A DNA stretch of 64,000 nucleotides from Branchiostoma floridae (lineage: Eukaryota; Chordata; Leptocardii; Amphioxiformes; Branchiostomatidae): NCBI RefSeq assembly GCF_000003815.2, contig NC_049985.1, forward strand, positions 3,492,157 through 3,556,156, in the 5' to 3' direction. The position numbers and the translations under genes are program-made. Shown here piece by piece: positions 12,057 to 22,954 of the stretch (the stretch's first letter is position 1; each line of letters starts with the position of its first letter). The notes beneath the pieces are model-generated. The model saw nothing but the letters and a program-made list of their open reading frames with translations, searched no databases and was not told the origin of the DNA.

Positions 12057-12180
12057 TGTTTTTCCCAGTTAAACATATTTTTTTATATCAAAGAACAAAC
12101 GACTTGACTTGGTATTGCCCTTGAAAGATGGCTGGAATGAAGGACGTTTGATGTAGACTGGGGAGGGAGGAATTCTGCCT

Positions 12181-14501
12181 GCTCAGGAGAGTGTGTAGGA
12201 TGAGTGATTCTCAACCCAAGGGGCCAGTCGATCCATTATGGATCGCTCCGTTAACTGGCAATTCTTGCCAAATGCCAAGTCCATTTGTAACAGGCGGCGT
12301 CATAACTTACACTGGGGCGGCTCAGACGTTGGGGTCCTCTCATTGCAAGTGTGTGGCTGTATCTAGGAAAAAAGCTTTATAACATTAGTTCACCTTTATC
12401 CACAGGGTAAACTATATCCATTGCTTTCGAAAAAGAGTATTAAAGGATATTAGGTCGTCAGATGATAGTTTCAAACTACAATAGTACAACTTAAACCGCC
12501 GTCCATCAACTTGATATCCCTTAATACCGTGTGGGTAAACACAATGAATATACTTGATATATGTTCTCTTACTCACTCATGGCAGGGTATTGTCGCTCAT
12601 AGGTTACCCTACGGATAAAGGTGCACATTATATATCTTCAAAGAATTCTGGAGCAGACTATCTGTAGTGTTGGGTTTCTTAGTTGTCTTTCACTGGGATG
12701 GCTCAGACGTTGGGGCACGGTTCTAGCCAGCATCCGTCCTTACATCCTTTTGGCGGAATTTTGCAGCTTTGGACGGAAAAAAGTCTCCCATTCCATTCTC
12801 TGTTACAGACAAAAATCAATGTGTAAAGATATAATAAAACTGTCTCCCTTGTGTAATTTTTCACTAAGACAGATGCCATTGAACAGCTAAGTCTAACAGT
12901 AAGATTTACACCTCAAAATGCAGAAATAGTGTTTCAGAGGGTCTGGATTTTAAAATTGTGTAATCTAGACCCGAATTTTTTAAAATTGGACCCCCCTAGG
13001 AATGTTGCGCCTTGAGCGCACGAAAGGATTCAAAATTGGGGGGACGGAAAATGACTTCAGGCTGGCTACAACCCTGCTAACTCCACAACCCAGACTGCAA
13101 GACTACCTTTCAAAACTTTCTGAATCTTTTAACAGTTGCAAATGTATGGAATGTTTAACAAGGAAGGTCAACAACATGGGCTCCCAAACGATGAGTGGTA
13201 CATAAAAAAAACAGCCCTGACTCAGTCCACAACCCTAACTTCAAGACTACCTTCCGAAACGTTCCGAATCTTTGAGGCCGTGATGACAAATCAGGGTCAG
13301 GAGGAGGTTAAGAGGAACGCAGAGCTGAAATTGCCATCAGGGAAGACAGACATGTTGTCGGCAGTAATCGCAGTTTAGGGTCTGAACTTGGTCTTGGATT
13401 GAGTCAGGGCAGGAGGGATGAATGATTGGAAGTCTGAGAGCTACATGGTTGGGCCATCTTTTATGATTTACTGCACATTTGCCGGGCACTCCGGGGTCGC
13501 GAGAGGTCTTGCAATGTTGCATTTGGCTCTGACTGAAAATGTGCCAAATACATGTATAATGCGCAAAGTGTTGTGTAGTCATTACTTTGGATTACCACTA
13601 GTACAAGTATGTATATTTTGTTCTCTTTTCAACATACAGAATCTCTATTGGAGATGAATTCTGACTTGATAGTACAAGAACTCTCCAGTGCCATACAACC
13701 AATTTGTATATACATATATACAGTAGATACTCAACAACAGCTGGTTATAGTGCACTAAGTCACAACAATGGCAAACCCCTTCTATTGCACACTAACTGCT
13801 TTTTGGAGCTATCTAATAAAAAGGCCTGCACTGCCTCTACCATAAATGATTGCTCCAAAACTAGACTTTGCTTTACTTGTTTGAAGATTATTAAGTCTTA
13901 GTTTCATTGACTGAAGTTTCCTGCTTATTGCTTCTAGTAACACTTATGCCGTTTGTCCGACGCCATTTCTTATGACGTAAGGCAGTTTCCTCATCAGAGA
14001 CAATGTGCAACAGAGCCAGACAAAGTGGCAATCATTTTGCCTCCTTTTGAGCAACGCTAGTCTAAATGGGAGTAGAAGTTTCTAACAGGGCCTCAGTGTG
14101 AGTGATTTATGTGATCGTCGATGTCAGCTGCAACTCAAGACTGGGCAACCTGCCCACTTCTGTATCCAGCTGTGGAATTCCTTTCAAGTCGGGCCCTTGC
14201 CGCTCCTTCCAATTTGGACTGTCCATTTGCCGGACTTAACAAGCGATTGAACAAAGTCATGAGGAGTGAGGGGAAGGAATTGTTTGTGATGGAGGGTCAG
14301 AAAAGTCTATCAAACCTCGGGACACGGTCATTTCACAGGTCACACAGAGAGATCAGTACGGCAATGGTGGGAATGTTGTTGGCATGTAAAAGTTAAGAAC
14401 TGGTCTCACTTCTAATGATATCCCCAAAAAATTATTTGTCCACTAACTTTGCTTAGTACAAGTTTAATAGGATGTAACATATCAAGACATGGTGACATAA
14501 C
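12181..14501. other. No supported gene
   Basis: Holds the TIR element 12720-13074. GGCTCAGACGTTGGGG occurs at 12317 and 12699, and CCACAACCC...CAAGACTACCTT at 13082 and 13221, both short direct repeats. A 91-codon frame at 14121-14396 is GC-richer but unrecognised and lacks splice support. Confidence 0.5.
12720..13074. mobile_element. GGTTCTAGCCAG-type TIR element
   Basis: GGTTCTAGCCAG at the left and CTGGCTACAACC at the right. The right half carries the AAATGCAGAAATAGTGTTTC / GAGGGTCTGGATT unit shared with 41341-42273. Confidence 0.65.
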
Positions 14502-14601
14502 AATTTGAGCACTCTTAATCTGAAATAAATCACTTGGCTTTTTCCATGTTTCTTCAGAAATCAACAAAAAGGCTGTAAGCTTCAATGTGGCATTTCTACA
14601 G

Positions 14602-14607
14602 TTTATT
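14602..14607 (-). terminator. Possible poly(A) signal of copy 1
   Basis: AATAAA on the minus strand lies in a block that aligns with 22021-22026 downstream of copy 2. It would give a 3' UTR of about 1.3 kb that crosses an assembly gap. An ATTAAA at about 15614 is a nearer alternative. Weak evidence. Confidence 0.25.
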
Positions 14608-14809
14608 CAACAAAGCATTACCAGCCTAAAGCATGTGTTCCTTAGAGCAGTATGAACATCAGAACACAAAATTGGAATACCCTAATTATTATCATTTGGA
14701 AATGATCTTTAGCTTCTCTATATAAAGAGCTATGATACACACCAGGAACACCAGAATAAGTAATTGCTTTTGCCTTTTCATGCCTGTCTATCCATCAGTG
14801 AAGTTGATA

Positions 14810-15010
14810 ATAACTGACACTAACTACCCTGTTGTTCAACCAAGTTAATAATAACACACACTAGCTACTAGTATGCTCTGTACATCAGACAAGTTAATGA
14901 CTCACACTTATTAGTCTAGTCTAGCCTCTGTATGTCAGACAACTTAACTATACCTCTTATTAACTGCTCTATACATCGGACAAGTTGATGGTAACTCAAG
15001 CTAACTACCT
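14810..15010. repeat. ~55-bp degenerate minisatellite downstream of copy 1
   Basis: Repeated ACAAGTTAATAATAACTCAC followed by ACTAACTACTCTGTCC-like segments, four to five units. The same array recurs downstream of copy 2 (22385-22930), so it predates the segmental duplication. Confidence 0.7.
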
Positions 15011-15180
15011 GCCCTTTACATATAACACCGAGCAGATTAGAATTGGACTGAGCAGAGCACTTTGGACTAATGGTTGTAGCTTTTCACAGACTACACCTAT
15101 ATATCAGATATTTTGTGAAAATGTATATTGAAAGGTAATTAATATGTAGAATGCAATTAGATGTCTCCAGGAACAAAGTC

Positions 15181-15299
15181 AATTCTGGAGAATTCTGCAG
15201 CATTCTGGGAACCTGAGCCAGATTTCTGCAGAATTCTGGGAACCTGAGCCAAAATTCTGCAGAATTCTGGAACCTGAGCCAGAATTCTGGAGAATTCTG
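15181..15299. repeat. 30-bp minisatellite at gap edge
   Basis: About four imperfect units of the form AATTCTGCAGAATTCTGGGA plus ACCTGAGCC run into the gap. The open frame across it is a repeat artefact. Confidence 0.8.
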
Positions 15300-15399
15300 N
15301 NNNNNNNNNNNNNNNNNNNNNNNNNNNNNNNNNNNNNNNNNNNNNNNNNNNNNNNNNNNNNNNNNNNNNNNNNNNNNNNNNNNNNNNNNNNNNNNNNNN
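15300..15399. other. Assembly gap (100 N)
   Basis: Exactly 100 N, a placeholder of unknown true size. It sits inside a TIR element and directly after a 30-bp minisatellite, both likely causes of the break. Confidence 0.99.
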
Positions 15400-15416
15400 G
15401 CTCGGTGTTATATGTA

Positions 15417-15937
15417 GTCAAGTAAATGATAACTCCCACCAGTACATCAACCGTGTAAATCATAATGCACACTGATTTAGCTCTGTCCATCATAGTCAAA
15501 ATCACAAACTGACTGAAATCTCTATCAGCTTCCCTTCTGCACATTGCAAAGTCTAGTCCTTAACAAGGAGTTTTAAAAGTTGTTCAGGACAGACGGTGAT
15601 GTCCAGAGTCAATTTAATTACAGTGCAGAATCATACAAATTATGAAACTTGCCCACAGCGCAATGAACATGGGAATGACAGCTGAGAATCCCAATGTCAA
15701 AGCCCACCTTATCAATAAATGTACTTGCAGGTGACAAAAAATGGCACACAAACATTGGTAAGCAGTATGGTATTTTTAGCAACAGTTACTACTTTAGTCT
15801 AGTCAATGGGAATGTATAATGTACAATAATGATTGTAGTTTTAGAAAGCTAAGTTTTCAGACTATAAGACTACATGTTGGCACCACATACAGGAACTAGA
15901 GAAAACATTATTAGGTGGTTTTTGTGCCTATAGATCA
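15417..15937 (-). other. Presumed 3' UTR of LRR-Ig copy 1
   Basis: Sequence directly after the stop. Contains ATTAAA at about 15614 (minus). No other gene. Confidence 0.45.
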
Positions 15938-17410
15938 TTAGGCATCAGCATCATGATGCTGCATCTGGTTATGACCACCAGTTGCTACAGCAGCTGTGGT
16001 GTCTGTGCTGTTGGACACAACACCAGGGTCTGGGCCAACAGAGCGATTCCTGGTCCAGCTCTTCCAACAGATTGTGAGAATGATGCCAGCAATGAGGACG
16101 GTGCCGGCTACTGCACCAGCAATAGGGGCAATGGGAACAGACATGGAGAGATTGGGATGAGATTCAGGTTCCTCTGAAGGTAAAGATTGAACATGAACAG
16201 ATTCAGAGGAAGTAGGACCAGATGCAAACTGTTCTGAAGGTGTAGAACCAACAGATACAGGCTGGGAGAAAATAGGAGAAGACACATGCAGTTCTGAGGG
16301 TGTAGAGCCAACATGTATGGGTACAGAGAAAGTGGGAGAAGATGCAATGTTGTTGTTGCTTGTGGGATGGTCTGAAGTACTGGTGGTGCCTACTGGAGGA
16401 GGTGAAGCATTTGTAGTAGTTGTGGGCAGATTGAAGTGGACATCAACAGACAGGACGGCAGATGTGGAGCCAACATGATTTGCTGCAGTGCAAACATACA
16501 GACCAGCATCGGCTGCAGTAACATTAATTATGTTGATGGTACCATTCACTCCCACTGTCACTCTCCCACCTGACTCAACAGTAGCATTCAGTCCAGATGG
16601 GAGGGTGACTGTGATGTCTGGTGTAGGGATACCTGAAGCTTCACAGACCAAATGGAGAGTCTCCCCCTGTGCCAATGTGCTATTGTCAAACTTCTGAAAG
16701 CTTTTGATGCTTGGTTCTTCACAGTTCAGATCTTCAGGACTGACGTGTATCAGCTTTTGCCCTTGTAAGTGGGCTGGTTGGGAACAAATTATCTGATTTT
16801 TTATAAATCTCTTTATCCTTAGGGAAAGCATGCTGCAGTCACACTGCCAGGGGTTGTTGACAATTTTCATCACCAATACTTGACGAGAGTACATTTGGAT
16901 CTGAGGGAGATCTGAGACCATACTGGGATGGATGGTTGTCATCTTGTTATTGCTCAGGTACAACATTCGGAGCTTGGGCAGGTTTGAAATTGCACCTGGC
17001 TGAACTGTTTTTATCTTGTTGTTGTGCAGCATTAAGTTTCTAAGCTGTAACATCTCTGAAAATGCCCGAGGCTGGATGTTGGTTATTTGGTTGTAGTGCA
17101 GATACAACTGTTGCAGCTGTGGTAGGTTAGAAAATGTACCTGGCTGAATCTCTGTTATTTGGTTGTGGGACAGCTTTAGTACAATCAAATTCCTGTATCT
17201 TGAGAAAGCAGATGGACTTATGGCTGTGATCTTATTGAATTCTAAGTTAAGTTTAGTGACACTTGAAGGCAGATCCTGAGGAACACTGGTGAGGGCTCTA
17301 CTGTCGCACCAGCAGTCTGATGAACAGTAGCTGCTGCAGGCTGCGGTCGGTCCAGCTTCCTTCAGGATGATGAGCAGAAGGACCAGCAGTGTCTTCAGCT
17401 TTCCGAACAT
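15938..17410 (-). CDS. LRR-Ig single-pass membrane receptor (copy 1)
   Basis: A 490-residue uninterrupted frame. Seen in the protein: a signal peptide (1-24, hydrophobic core LLVLLLIIL); an LRRNT cap with C25, C29, C33 and C35; five 24-residue LRRs (about 51-170, e.g. LIVLKLSHNQITEIQPGTF); an LRRCT cap (186-230, PWQCDC, C190/C192/C209/C230); one Ig domain (about 232-325, C256 and C307, DAGLYVC before strand G); a Ser/Thr/Pro stalk with about three 20-residue repeats (357-416); a transmembrane helix (427-448); and a 40-residue tail with no ITIM, TIR or death-domain motif. Sequons lie at N243, N275, N289, N296 and N334. The layout resembles LRR-Ig receptors, which are known to be expanded in amphioxus; ligand and function are unknown. 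The start is fixed by a splice acceptor five bases upstream. A paralogue without Ig lies at 23066-24286. Confidence 0.92.
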   Translation of the reverse strand: MFGKLKTLLVLLLIILKEAGPTAACSSYCSSDCWCDSRALTSVPQDLPSSVTKLNLEFNKITAISPSAFSRYRNLIVLKLSHNQITEIQPGTFSNLPQLQQLYLHYNQITNIQPRAFSEMLQLRNLMLHNNKIKTVQPGAISNLPKLRMLYLSNNKMTTIHPSMVSDLPQIQMYSRQVLVMKIVNNPWQCDCSMLSLRIKRFIKNQIICSQPAHLQGQKLIHVSPEDLNCEEPSIKSFQKFDNSTLAQGETLHLVCEASGIPTPDITVTLPSGLNATVESGGRVTVGVNGTINIINVTAADAGLYVCTAANHVGSTSAVLSVDVHFNLPTTTTNASPPPVGTTSTSDHPTSNNNIASSPTFSVPIHVGSTPSELHVSSPIFSQPVSVGSTPSEQFASGPTSSESVHVQSLPSEEPESHPNLSMSVPIAPIAGAVAGTVLIAGIILTICWKSWTRNRSVGPDPGVVSNSTDTTAAVATGGHNQMQHHDADA

Positions 17411-17415
17411 TTTGT

Positions 17416-20400
17416 CTGAAAGAGAAATAATACAATGTAGATGTAATAACTGAAAGCAAACTCACACTAAAAGTTGTCATTGCCTAGTACATATTCTGCA
17501 TGTTGAAAAGTCTATCAGTTGCAATCAGTCTTTCATGTCTGTCTGTATCTGTATCTGTATCTATATAGCCGGTATAACCGCCCTTCGGCGTAACACACCA
17601 GCTTCGCAGGCACGCGGCGCGGCAGCAGCTGGTTATATTACACTGAACGACTCATCACACCTAACTTTTGCACATCTATATGCAAGTGTTCTCTGAAACT
17701 ATCCAGAGAAGACGCCCCTACTGTGCTTGGTGATAACATATTCCACTCTACAATAGTTCTGGGGAAATAGGAATTTTTGAACACATCAATCCTAGGTTGG
17801 TAACTCTGGTACTTGAAAGCATGACTGTTTCTAGTTCGTTTTTGAGCTGGTGTTAGATACTTATCAGTCGGTACGTCCACCAGTTTATTGGTCATTTTGT
17901 ACATCATACAAAGTCTGGACATTTTCCTCCTGTCTTCAAGTGATGTCCACTGCAGATCTGTTTTCATTTTGGTAACACTAGCATCTCTGCTGTAGTTGTT
18001 TGTACAGAATCTGGCAGCTTGGTTCTGTACCCTTTCCAGTTTATCTTTGTCTTTCTTTGTATACGGATCCCATACTGTTGCAGCATATTCAAGATTTGGT
18101 CTTACCAGTGACGTGTATGCAAGTGATTTTACCCTGGCTGGGCATGCCCACAAGTTGCATTTGATTACTCCCAGTGTCTGTTTAGCCTTGGTTGTTATTT
18201 TGTTAACATGGACACCCCACTTCAGTCCAGTTGTTAATGTAACACCGAGGTATGGGTGGGTTTTTGTGGTTGCTAATGTCTGACCACAGAACTGGTAGGG
18301 GGATACAAATGGGGTTCGTTTGTTTGTTATGTGCATGATATAACATTTATCCGGATTGAACTGCATAAGCCATTTCCTATGCCACTCTTTCAGGGTGTTC
18401 AGATCTTTCTGAAGAAGTAGTGTCGCTATAAAACACAACTAAAGAAATTGTTGTTCCTCGTAAAGAGAGTATCAACCACCTTCATCTATAAACTTCCACT
18501 CTACAAACATACAACAATTTGCTCTCCGTCCTAATGACCTTATTATTAATATGTTCATGGTCTAGTGGCAAATGGAGATTGTTGATAAATGGATACTGCT
18601 TTAGTACATGGACACTATTTTGTATGCCACTGTAGGATCTGCTTGGAGATTAGTAATCATTACAACTTCTTAGAATTTCATTGATAAATCTCAGTTTGTA
18701 CATGTGTAGTCAAAATTGCTAAACAGAGTGGAGTGAGGAAACTTTTGTGCAGTCACCAATTTAGAACGAAATGAAATGCTCACCTGCAGCCAATGTCATA
18801 TGACAACATGCAAGCCATTTACTCTATGAATGTAACCACCCACATACCTTGTTGTGTTCTTCACAGATGTGAGTCCTCTGTTGAACAAGGATTCTGCGTG
18901 CTTCTCCCAAGTTGTGTTGGTCTGTCAAGAACCACTTTTCAACCAAGCGGTTTCCAATGCTGAAAAATCATGTTAAACACCAGACTGAGGGTCAAAATCA
19001 TATTGAAGCTGATTAATATTGTTCAAATTTACTTCCTAGTTGGATTTCTGACATAGCAAAAACGAGATAAAGCTTTTTTATTGGTTGTTTTAGGAACTAA
19101 CAAGTTGAACCTAAACCTGTACCCAAAGACCACATTTGATTGTTGGACAAACATAGCTCAAATGATTAAAGGGATACATTGTAAGATTTTGGCGCCAAAA
19201 TAACAATTGTTCTGAACTTTAAAATATTCAGTCAGATTGACATTTGTAACTTATTTTCAACATATCTGCATTGTTTTTCCCATTTCTAGTGTCAATTAAC
19301 AATGCAAAAGCAAACCGCGGTCAAATCAACTTACTTCTACTTTACATACATCTAATCTACCCATACGTAAGCCCATCGTAGATTTCAGAATCAACCATTG
19401 CGGTCGAAGATCTTTGGAGCTTAACAGGGACTTGCAACAAACTTCATTTGATTATTTGAGCAAATCACCGAACGCATTCCTTGGTTTGTTGGTTGGATAA
19501 AATGGCATTAACAATGCAAGCAGCATTGGGTAAGTCTGCACATTCCAAAACGTCCTCACGGCACAACAAATTCCTATCCATACATCGTGAACATTGCTGT
19601 GCATTGTAATAAGGTAGTTTTAACTCATCATGTAGAAAAATGATGAAATACTGTTACCGTTATTTTTTACAATATATCACTTTGGATAGTGGTTTTGATT
19701 ATCTAAATTATTTGTGCCACGGTAAAAAAATAAGTTAAAGCAAAAGGAGGTACACACTTTATTAGATAATTTAATAATAAATGAGGGCTCAACATAATGT
19801 ACAAATGAATATTTATTAATGATAAAACAGAACTCTTCCACTTCAGGATTTGATATGGTATGAAATATCTTAGAAAACGGTTTGTAGTGCAAAGTGGTAT
19901 TAGAAGGTTTTGTTTGTTGCGAAGGCTGTATGACTATATACTATTAGTAAGTACTGTCAAGCTTGGCCATTGACTATTGTACAAAACAGATGAAGGGAAT
20001 GGACATAATGTTGCTCAGAAAATTTGTCCCAGCCGAAATCCTGAAGGACGAAACAATACCATGACCCTCTCACAGCACCAGATACTGTGAGGGAGCATTC
20101 ATATTGCAGCCGCTCAATATGTCCAGCATAACATTGGCATATCCCAATGACGGATTTATACATTTTTATAAATAACTTCTACATGTATATTTGACAGGGC
20201 AACTCAAATTTTTAAGTTATCTAATGGTCTTTTTAAAAATCTTTGCAACCATTTCAGCGATGTGAGGGCTGCATGATATGTTGGATGTTAAAATTACTCC
20301 AATATGATTGTGTTTTTTTCAACGAATAAATAAGAAAACGAGACAAGGCTTAACTTTCACTGTGTGTTAGTCCAAGGTTAAGTCCTGGCCCAAGAAATCT

Positions 20401-20538
20401 TATGATACAGGTTATCAGCTTTTTTCCTACAATACCAAAGATTTGAAAATATTGAACTGAGATAAAGACTTACCGAGAAACGGTATCAGCTTTTTTTCTG
20501 CAAACCCAAAGAGTCCAAAATATTGAAATGAGACTTAC
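17416..20538 (-). other. Intron 1 of LRR-Ig copy 1
   Basis: The donor is GTAAGTCT at 20538. The acceptor TTTCTCTTTCAG ends at 17416 and leaves only ACAAA before the start codon. The intron is about 3.1 kb, against 1.9 kb in copy 2; a large part of the excess is a CR1-like insertion (17535-18421). The rest (18422-20412) is AT-rich, aligns in patches with 24408-26100, and shows no other gene. Confidence 0.6.
17535..18421 (-). mobile_element. 5'-truncated CR1/L2-like non-LTR retrotransposon
   Basis: The frame at 17638-18421 encodes about 260 residues of the C-terminal part of a reverse transcriptase ORF, with family-typical stretches such as LKEWHRKWLMQFNPDKC, YLGVTL and LEYAATVWDPYTKKD, and ends intact with a stop. 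A short 3' UTR and a (GATACA)n-type tail follow (about 17541-17575), as expected for CR1-type elements. The paralogous intron of copy 2 lacks it (junction near 24405), so the insertion boundaries can be read directly. The first six residues of the open frame come from host sequence. The endonuclease and the N-terminal part of RT are missing, so it is a dead copy. Confidence 0.85.
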
Positions 20539-20549
20539 CGAGAAACAGA
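20413..20549 (-). repeat. Tandem duplication of the first splice donor in copy 1
   Basis: Two direct units of 65-72 bp (about 20413-20484 and 20485-20549), each ending at the sequence complementary to CGGTAAG. Copy 2 has a single unit (about 26100-26180). Confidence 0.7.
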
Positions 20550-20681
20550 GTCCTAATGAACTGTATCCAGTAACAAGCACCCGTAGATTGTACTTAGAAA
20601 GAAGTCAGCTCAGGTGGTTTTAGACAAGCCAGGGAAGTCTTGGTTGTGGCTGTTGTGCCAAGCGTAGCCAACTGTACAACT
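20539..20681 (-). other. Non-coding first exon of LRR-Ig copy 1
   Basis: The segment from the predicted start site to a GTAAGT donor (intron begins at 20538) contains no ATG, so it would be purely 5' UTR. It aligns with 26170-26321 in copy 2. A second, almost identical donor (GTAAG, intron beginning at 20473) lies 65 bp farther along and would give a longer exon. The exon is inferred from splice-site consensus and paralogue conservation. Confidence 0.6.
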
Positions 20682-20712
20682 GCGCGGTTTGTTCCCCAAC
20701 TATATATATATC
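20681..20712 (-). promoter_or_regulatory. TATA box and initiator of LRR-Ig copy 1
   Basis: On the minus strand an alternating TATATATATA block (20701-20712) lies about 31 bases upstream of an initiator-like GCAGTTG whose A pairs with 20681. The same arrangement is present at 26321-26352 in front of copy 2. Roughly 250 bp upstream (to about 20935) is also very similar between copies, which suggests shared expression control. The transcription start is inferred from spacing only. Confidence 0.6.
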
Positions 20713-20942
20713 CACACAGATTCTGCTCTCTCAAGTAGGCAAAATTGAATTTAGCTTTCTGAAATTGTGCTTGTTCAAATGAGTAAGATGCTGGATAAGT
20801 TTGGAGAACTTGAAAGTCAAGTTCGCATGATGTTTTCATTCCAATGTAGCTACATATGTAATGAAGTTAATTGTTGCCAAAAATCAATGCAGTTTTTCAT
20901 TACAGTACAAAGCCACCACGATTTGTAGAACTGATCATACTG

Positions 20943-21042
20943 NNNNNNNNNNNNNNNNNNNNNNNNNNNNNNNNNNNNNNNNNNNNNNNNNNNNNNNNNN
21001 NNNNNNNNNNNNNNNNNNNNNNNNNNNNNNNNNNNNNNNNNN
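20943..21042. other. Assembly gap (100 N)
   Basis: Exactly 100 N. The corresponding interval in copy 2 (about 26580-26612) is only some 30-35 bases, so the true gap is probably small. Confidence 0.99.
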
Positions 21043-22020
21043 GCAGAGAAGGAAAGAAAAATTTGCGTCTTTTGAAAAAACTCTCCTTTGTAGCTTTTTA
21101 ATTCACTTTTCTGTCTCTGGTTGACAACTGTATCATTCCTTTGTGTGTAAATAGAGCATGTACCCGTGATCCGATAACAAAAAAAGTGAATTTTGAACTG
21201 ATCAGTTCAAACATCTGACATCTATGAACATCTGACACCTGTTGGATCAAATCTCTAAACTTTCATAATGACATTTACTGAATATGCAGATGAGCTTTCA
21301 TGCTAATGTTGTTTCTGATGCTGGTAGCTTTAGAGATTTAGACCTTCAGAGCTGTTGCTACGTGTTGCCACCAATATCCTGAAATGTGACTCTACTTCTT
21401 TCATGTTTGAAATATTCCTTAGGCCACACCAATTTATTTTCATGCTTCTCGTACCTTTGCAAAAAAAAGGGTTGCCGAAAGAAGCATATAGCTTAACCCA
21501 TTTTAAACATGATTTTTATGGACACAGTATCAAACCAAGAAGAAATTCATGGCTAAAGATAAAGGGATTGGGCAAAGGGTAAATGCTAAAAGAACAAGAC
21601 CTACGGTAGTAACATCTTTGAAAGTGACCTAATAGAAAAAGGGGGTAGATTCTACTAGAAAATAATGGTGTCTACACGCTTTGTTAACAGGTTTCAGGAC
21701 TCAGACATGGCTGGTCTCACTGCAGCTACGTACTGCCTTTAGCATTAGGAAAAGGGCTGCCAAAAGAAGTTTATACAAGGGCTACATACTCATCTGACTA
21801 CTTCTAATGTTAAGTAGGTGGGCACAGCATTCGCTGTTACTGCAAGTCAGGATACAAAATATCATTTGTGAATAAAAGTCTGAACACTCTGATTCTGAAA
21901 TAAATCATTAGCTAATTTCTATACATGTATGTCGAGAAGTATAATCATTATGTCAGTTGATTTTCTTCAGAAATCAATAGAAAGGCTGTAAGCTTCATTG
22001 TGACATTTCTTCTGAATCAG

Positions 22021-22026
22021 TTTATT
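22021..22026 (-). terminator. Possible poly(A) signal of copy 2
   Basis: AATAAA on the minus strand, conserved with copy 1 (14602-14607), about 1.0 kb beyond the stop codon. Conservation may only reflect the shared segmental duplication. Confidence 0.25.
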
Positions 22027-22384
22027 CAACAAGGCCTTAAGCATGACATTGTGTTGTTTGGGGCAGTTATAAACATGGGAACATAAATCTGAATACTCTA
22101 AATCTTACTACTAGGAAATATCCATTAGCCTCTCTATGTAAAGAGGATATACCACTATAGACACTACAAAATTAATGTGTATTTAATACCACTAGAACCA
22201 GAATAAGTTGTGTTTTTACAAAGTTTAAGCTATGGTCAAAATACTGGCCATGAATATACACAAAAAATAGACAGTCTGTGGTAGATGTTGTACTGTGCAA
22301 TAATTACAAAACAATCACCTGAATGTTGTTGAAAAAACAATAGATTAAAACGGCATATTGGTAATTAGTAATCTATTTCATCAT

Positions 22385-22930
22385 CTAAGTTAATAATAAC
22401 ACACACTGGTTTTGCACTGTCCATTAGACAAGATGATATAATCACATAAACTACTCTGTCCTTCAACAAAGTTAGAAATTACACACACTGGTTAAGCTCT
22501 GTCTCCCAGACAAGTTAATATTAACTCACACTAATTACTCTGTCCTCCAACCAAGTTCAAAAATAACACGCACTGGTTAATGATAAGCTCTGTCTACCAG
22601 ACAAGTTAATAATAACTCACACTAACTACTCTTTCCTACATGAATGTAAGTTCATCTGTGACGGTAGTTAACACAATGATACGATTTTTAAGACTTTAGA
22701 TCCGTACACAAAAATAAAGCGCTTACCAACAAGCTTTCGATCAGTCCTCTGATCCTTCTCAAGTTGTTCCGGAAGTGCGACTTAGGTCTTGGGTCATTAC
22801 AACTTGAGAAGGATCAGAGGACTGTAAAAAGTTAGAAATTACACACTGGTTAAGATCTTGTCTCCCAGACAAGTTAATAACAACTCACACTAACTACTCT
22901 GTCCTCCCACCAAGTTAACCATTATAACAC
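22385..22930. repeat. ~55-bp degenerate minisatellite downstream of copy 2
   Basis: Same units as 14810-15010, interrupted by the inverted repeat at 22742-22824. The 22631-22740 part is AT-rich filler. Confidence 0.7.
22742..22824. repeat. Perfect 26-base inverted repeat downstream of copy 2
   Basis: Arms at 22742-22767 and 22799-22824 match without error across a 31-base spacer. On the minus strand the sequence 5' to the left arm reads hairpin GATCAG-AGGA-CTGATC followed by GAAAG, similar in plan to the hammerhead-like motifs at 11.07 and 42.84 kb but with an imperfect first box. Probably another Penelope-like terminal remnant; it falls in the presumed 3' UTR of copy 2. Confidence 0.5.
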
Positions 22931-22954
22931 CTGCTGACCATGATGATCTATCTT

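Larger units (their letters stand above)
11375..12180. repeat. ~120-bp degenerate tandem, three units with insertions
   Basis: Units at about 11375, 11718 and 12057 share TTTCCCAGT(T)AAACATAT and GATGGCTGGAATGAAGGAC. One unit holds the TIR element 11429-11677; another is split by 11846-12056. Confidence 0.55.
15017..15416. mobile_element. TIR element containing a gap
   Basis: CATATAACACCGAGC at 15019-15033 and its reverse complement at 15400-15414 form perfect terminal inverted repeats, each bordered by TA, a Tc1/mariner-like target signature. The interior matches 10741-10930 and then becomes a minisatellite and the 100-N gap. No transposase is visible, so it is non-autonomous. Confidence 0.7.
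14502..21135. repeat. Segmental duplication, copy 1
   Basis: The interval from about 14502 to 21135 aligns in order with 21876-26745: downstream flank, coding exon, intron, first exon, promoter and upstream flank. The coding exon and promoter are the most similar parts; introns and flanks are patchy. Ends are approximate. Confidence 0.8.

Noticed and set aside
14121-14396. 91-codon plus frame
   Set aside because: GC-richer than surroundings but no homology, promoter or splice evidence.
15179-15544. 121-codon minus frame across the gap
   Set aside because: Reads through 100 N and a 30-bp minisatellite.
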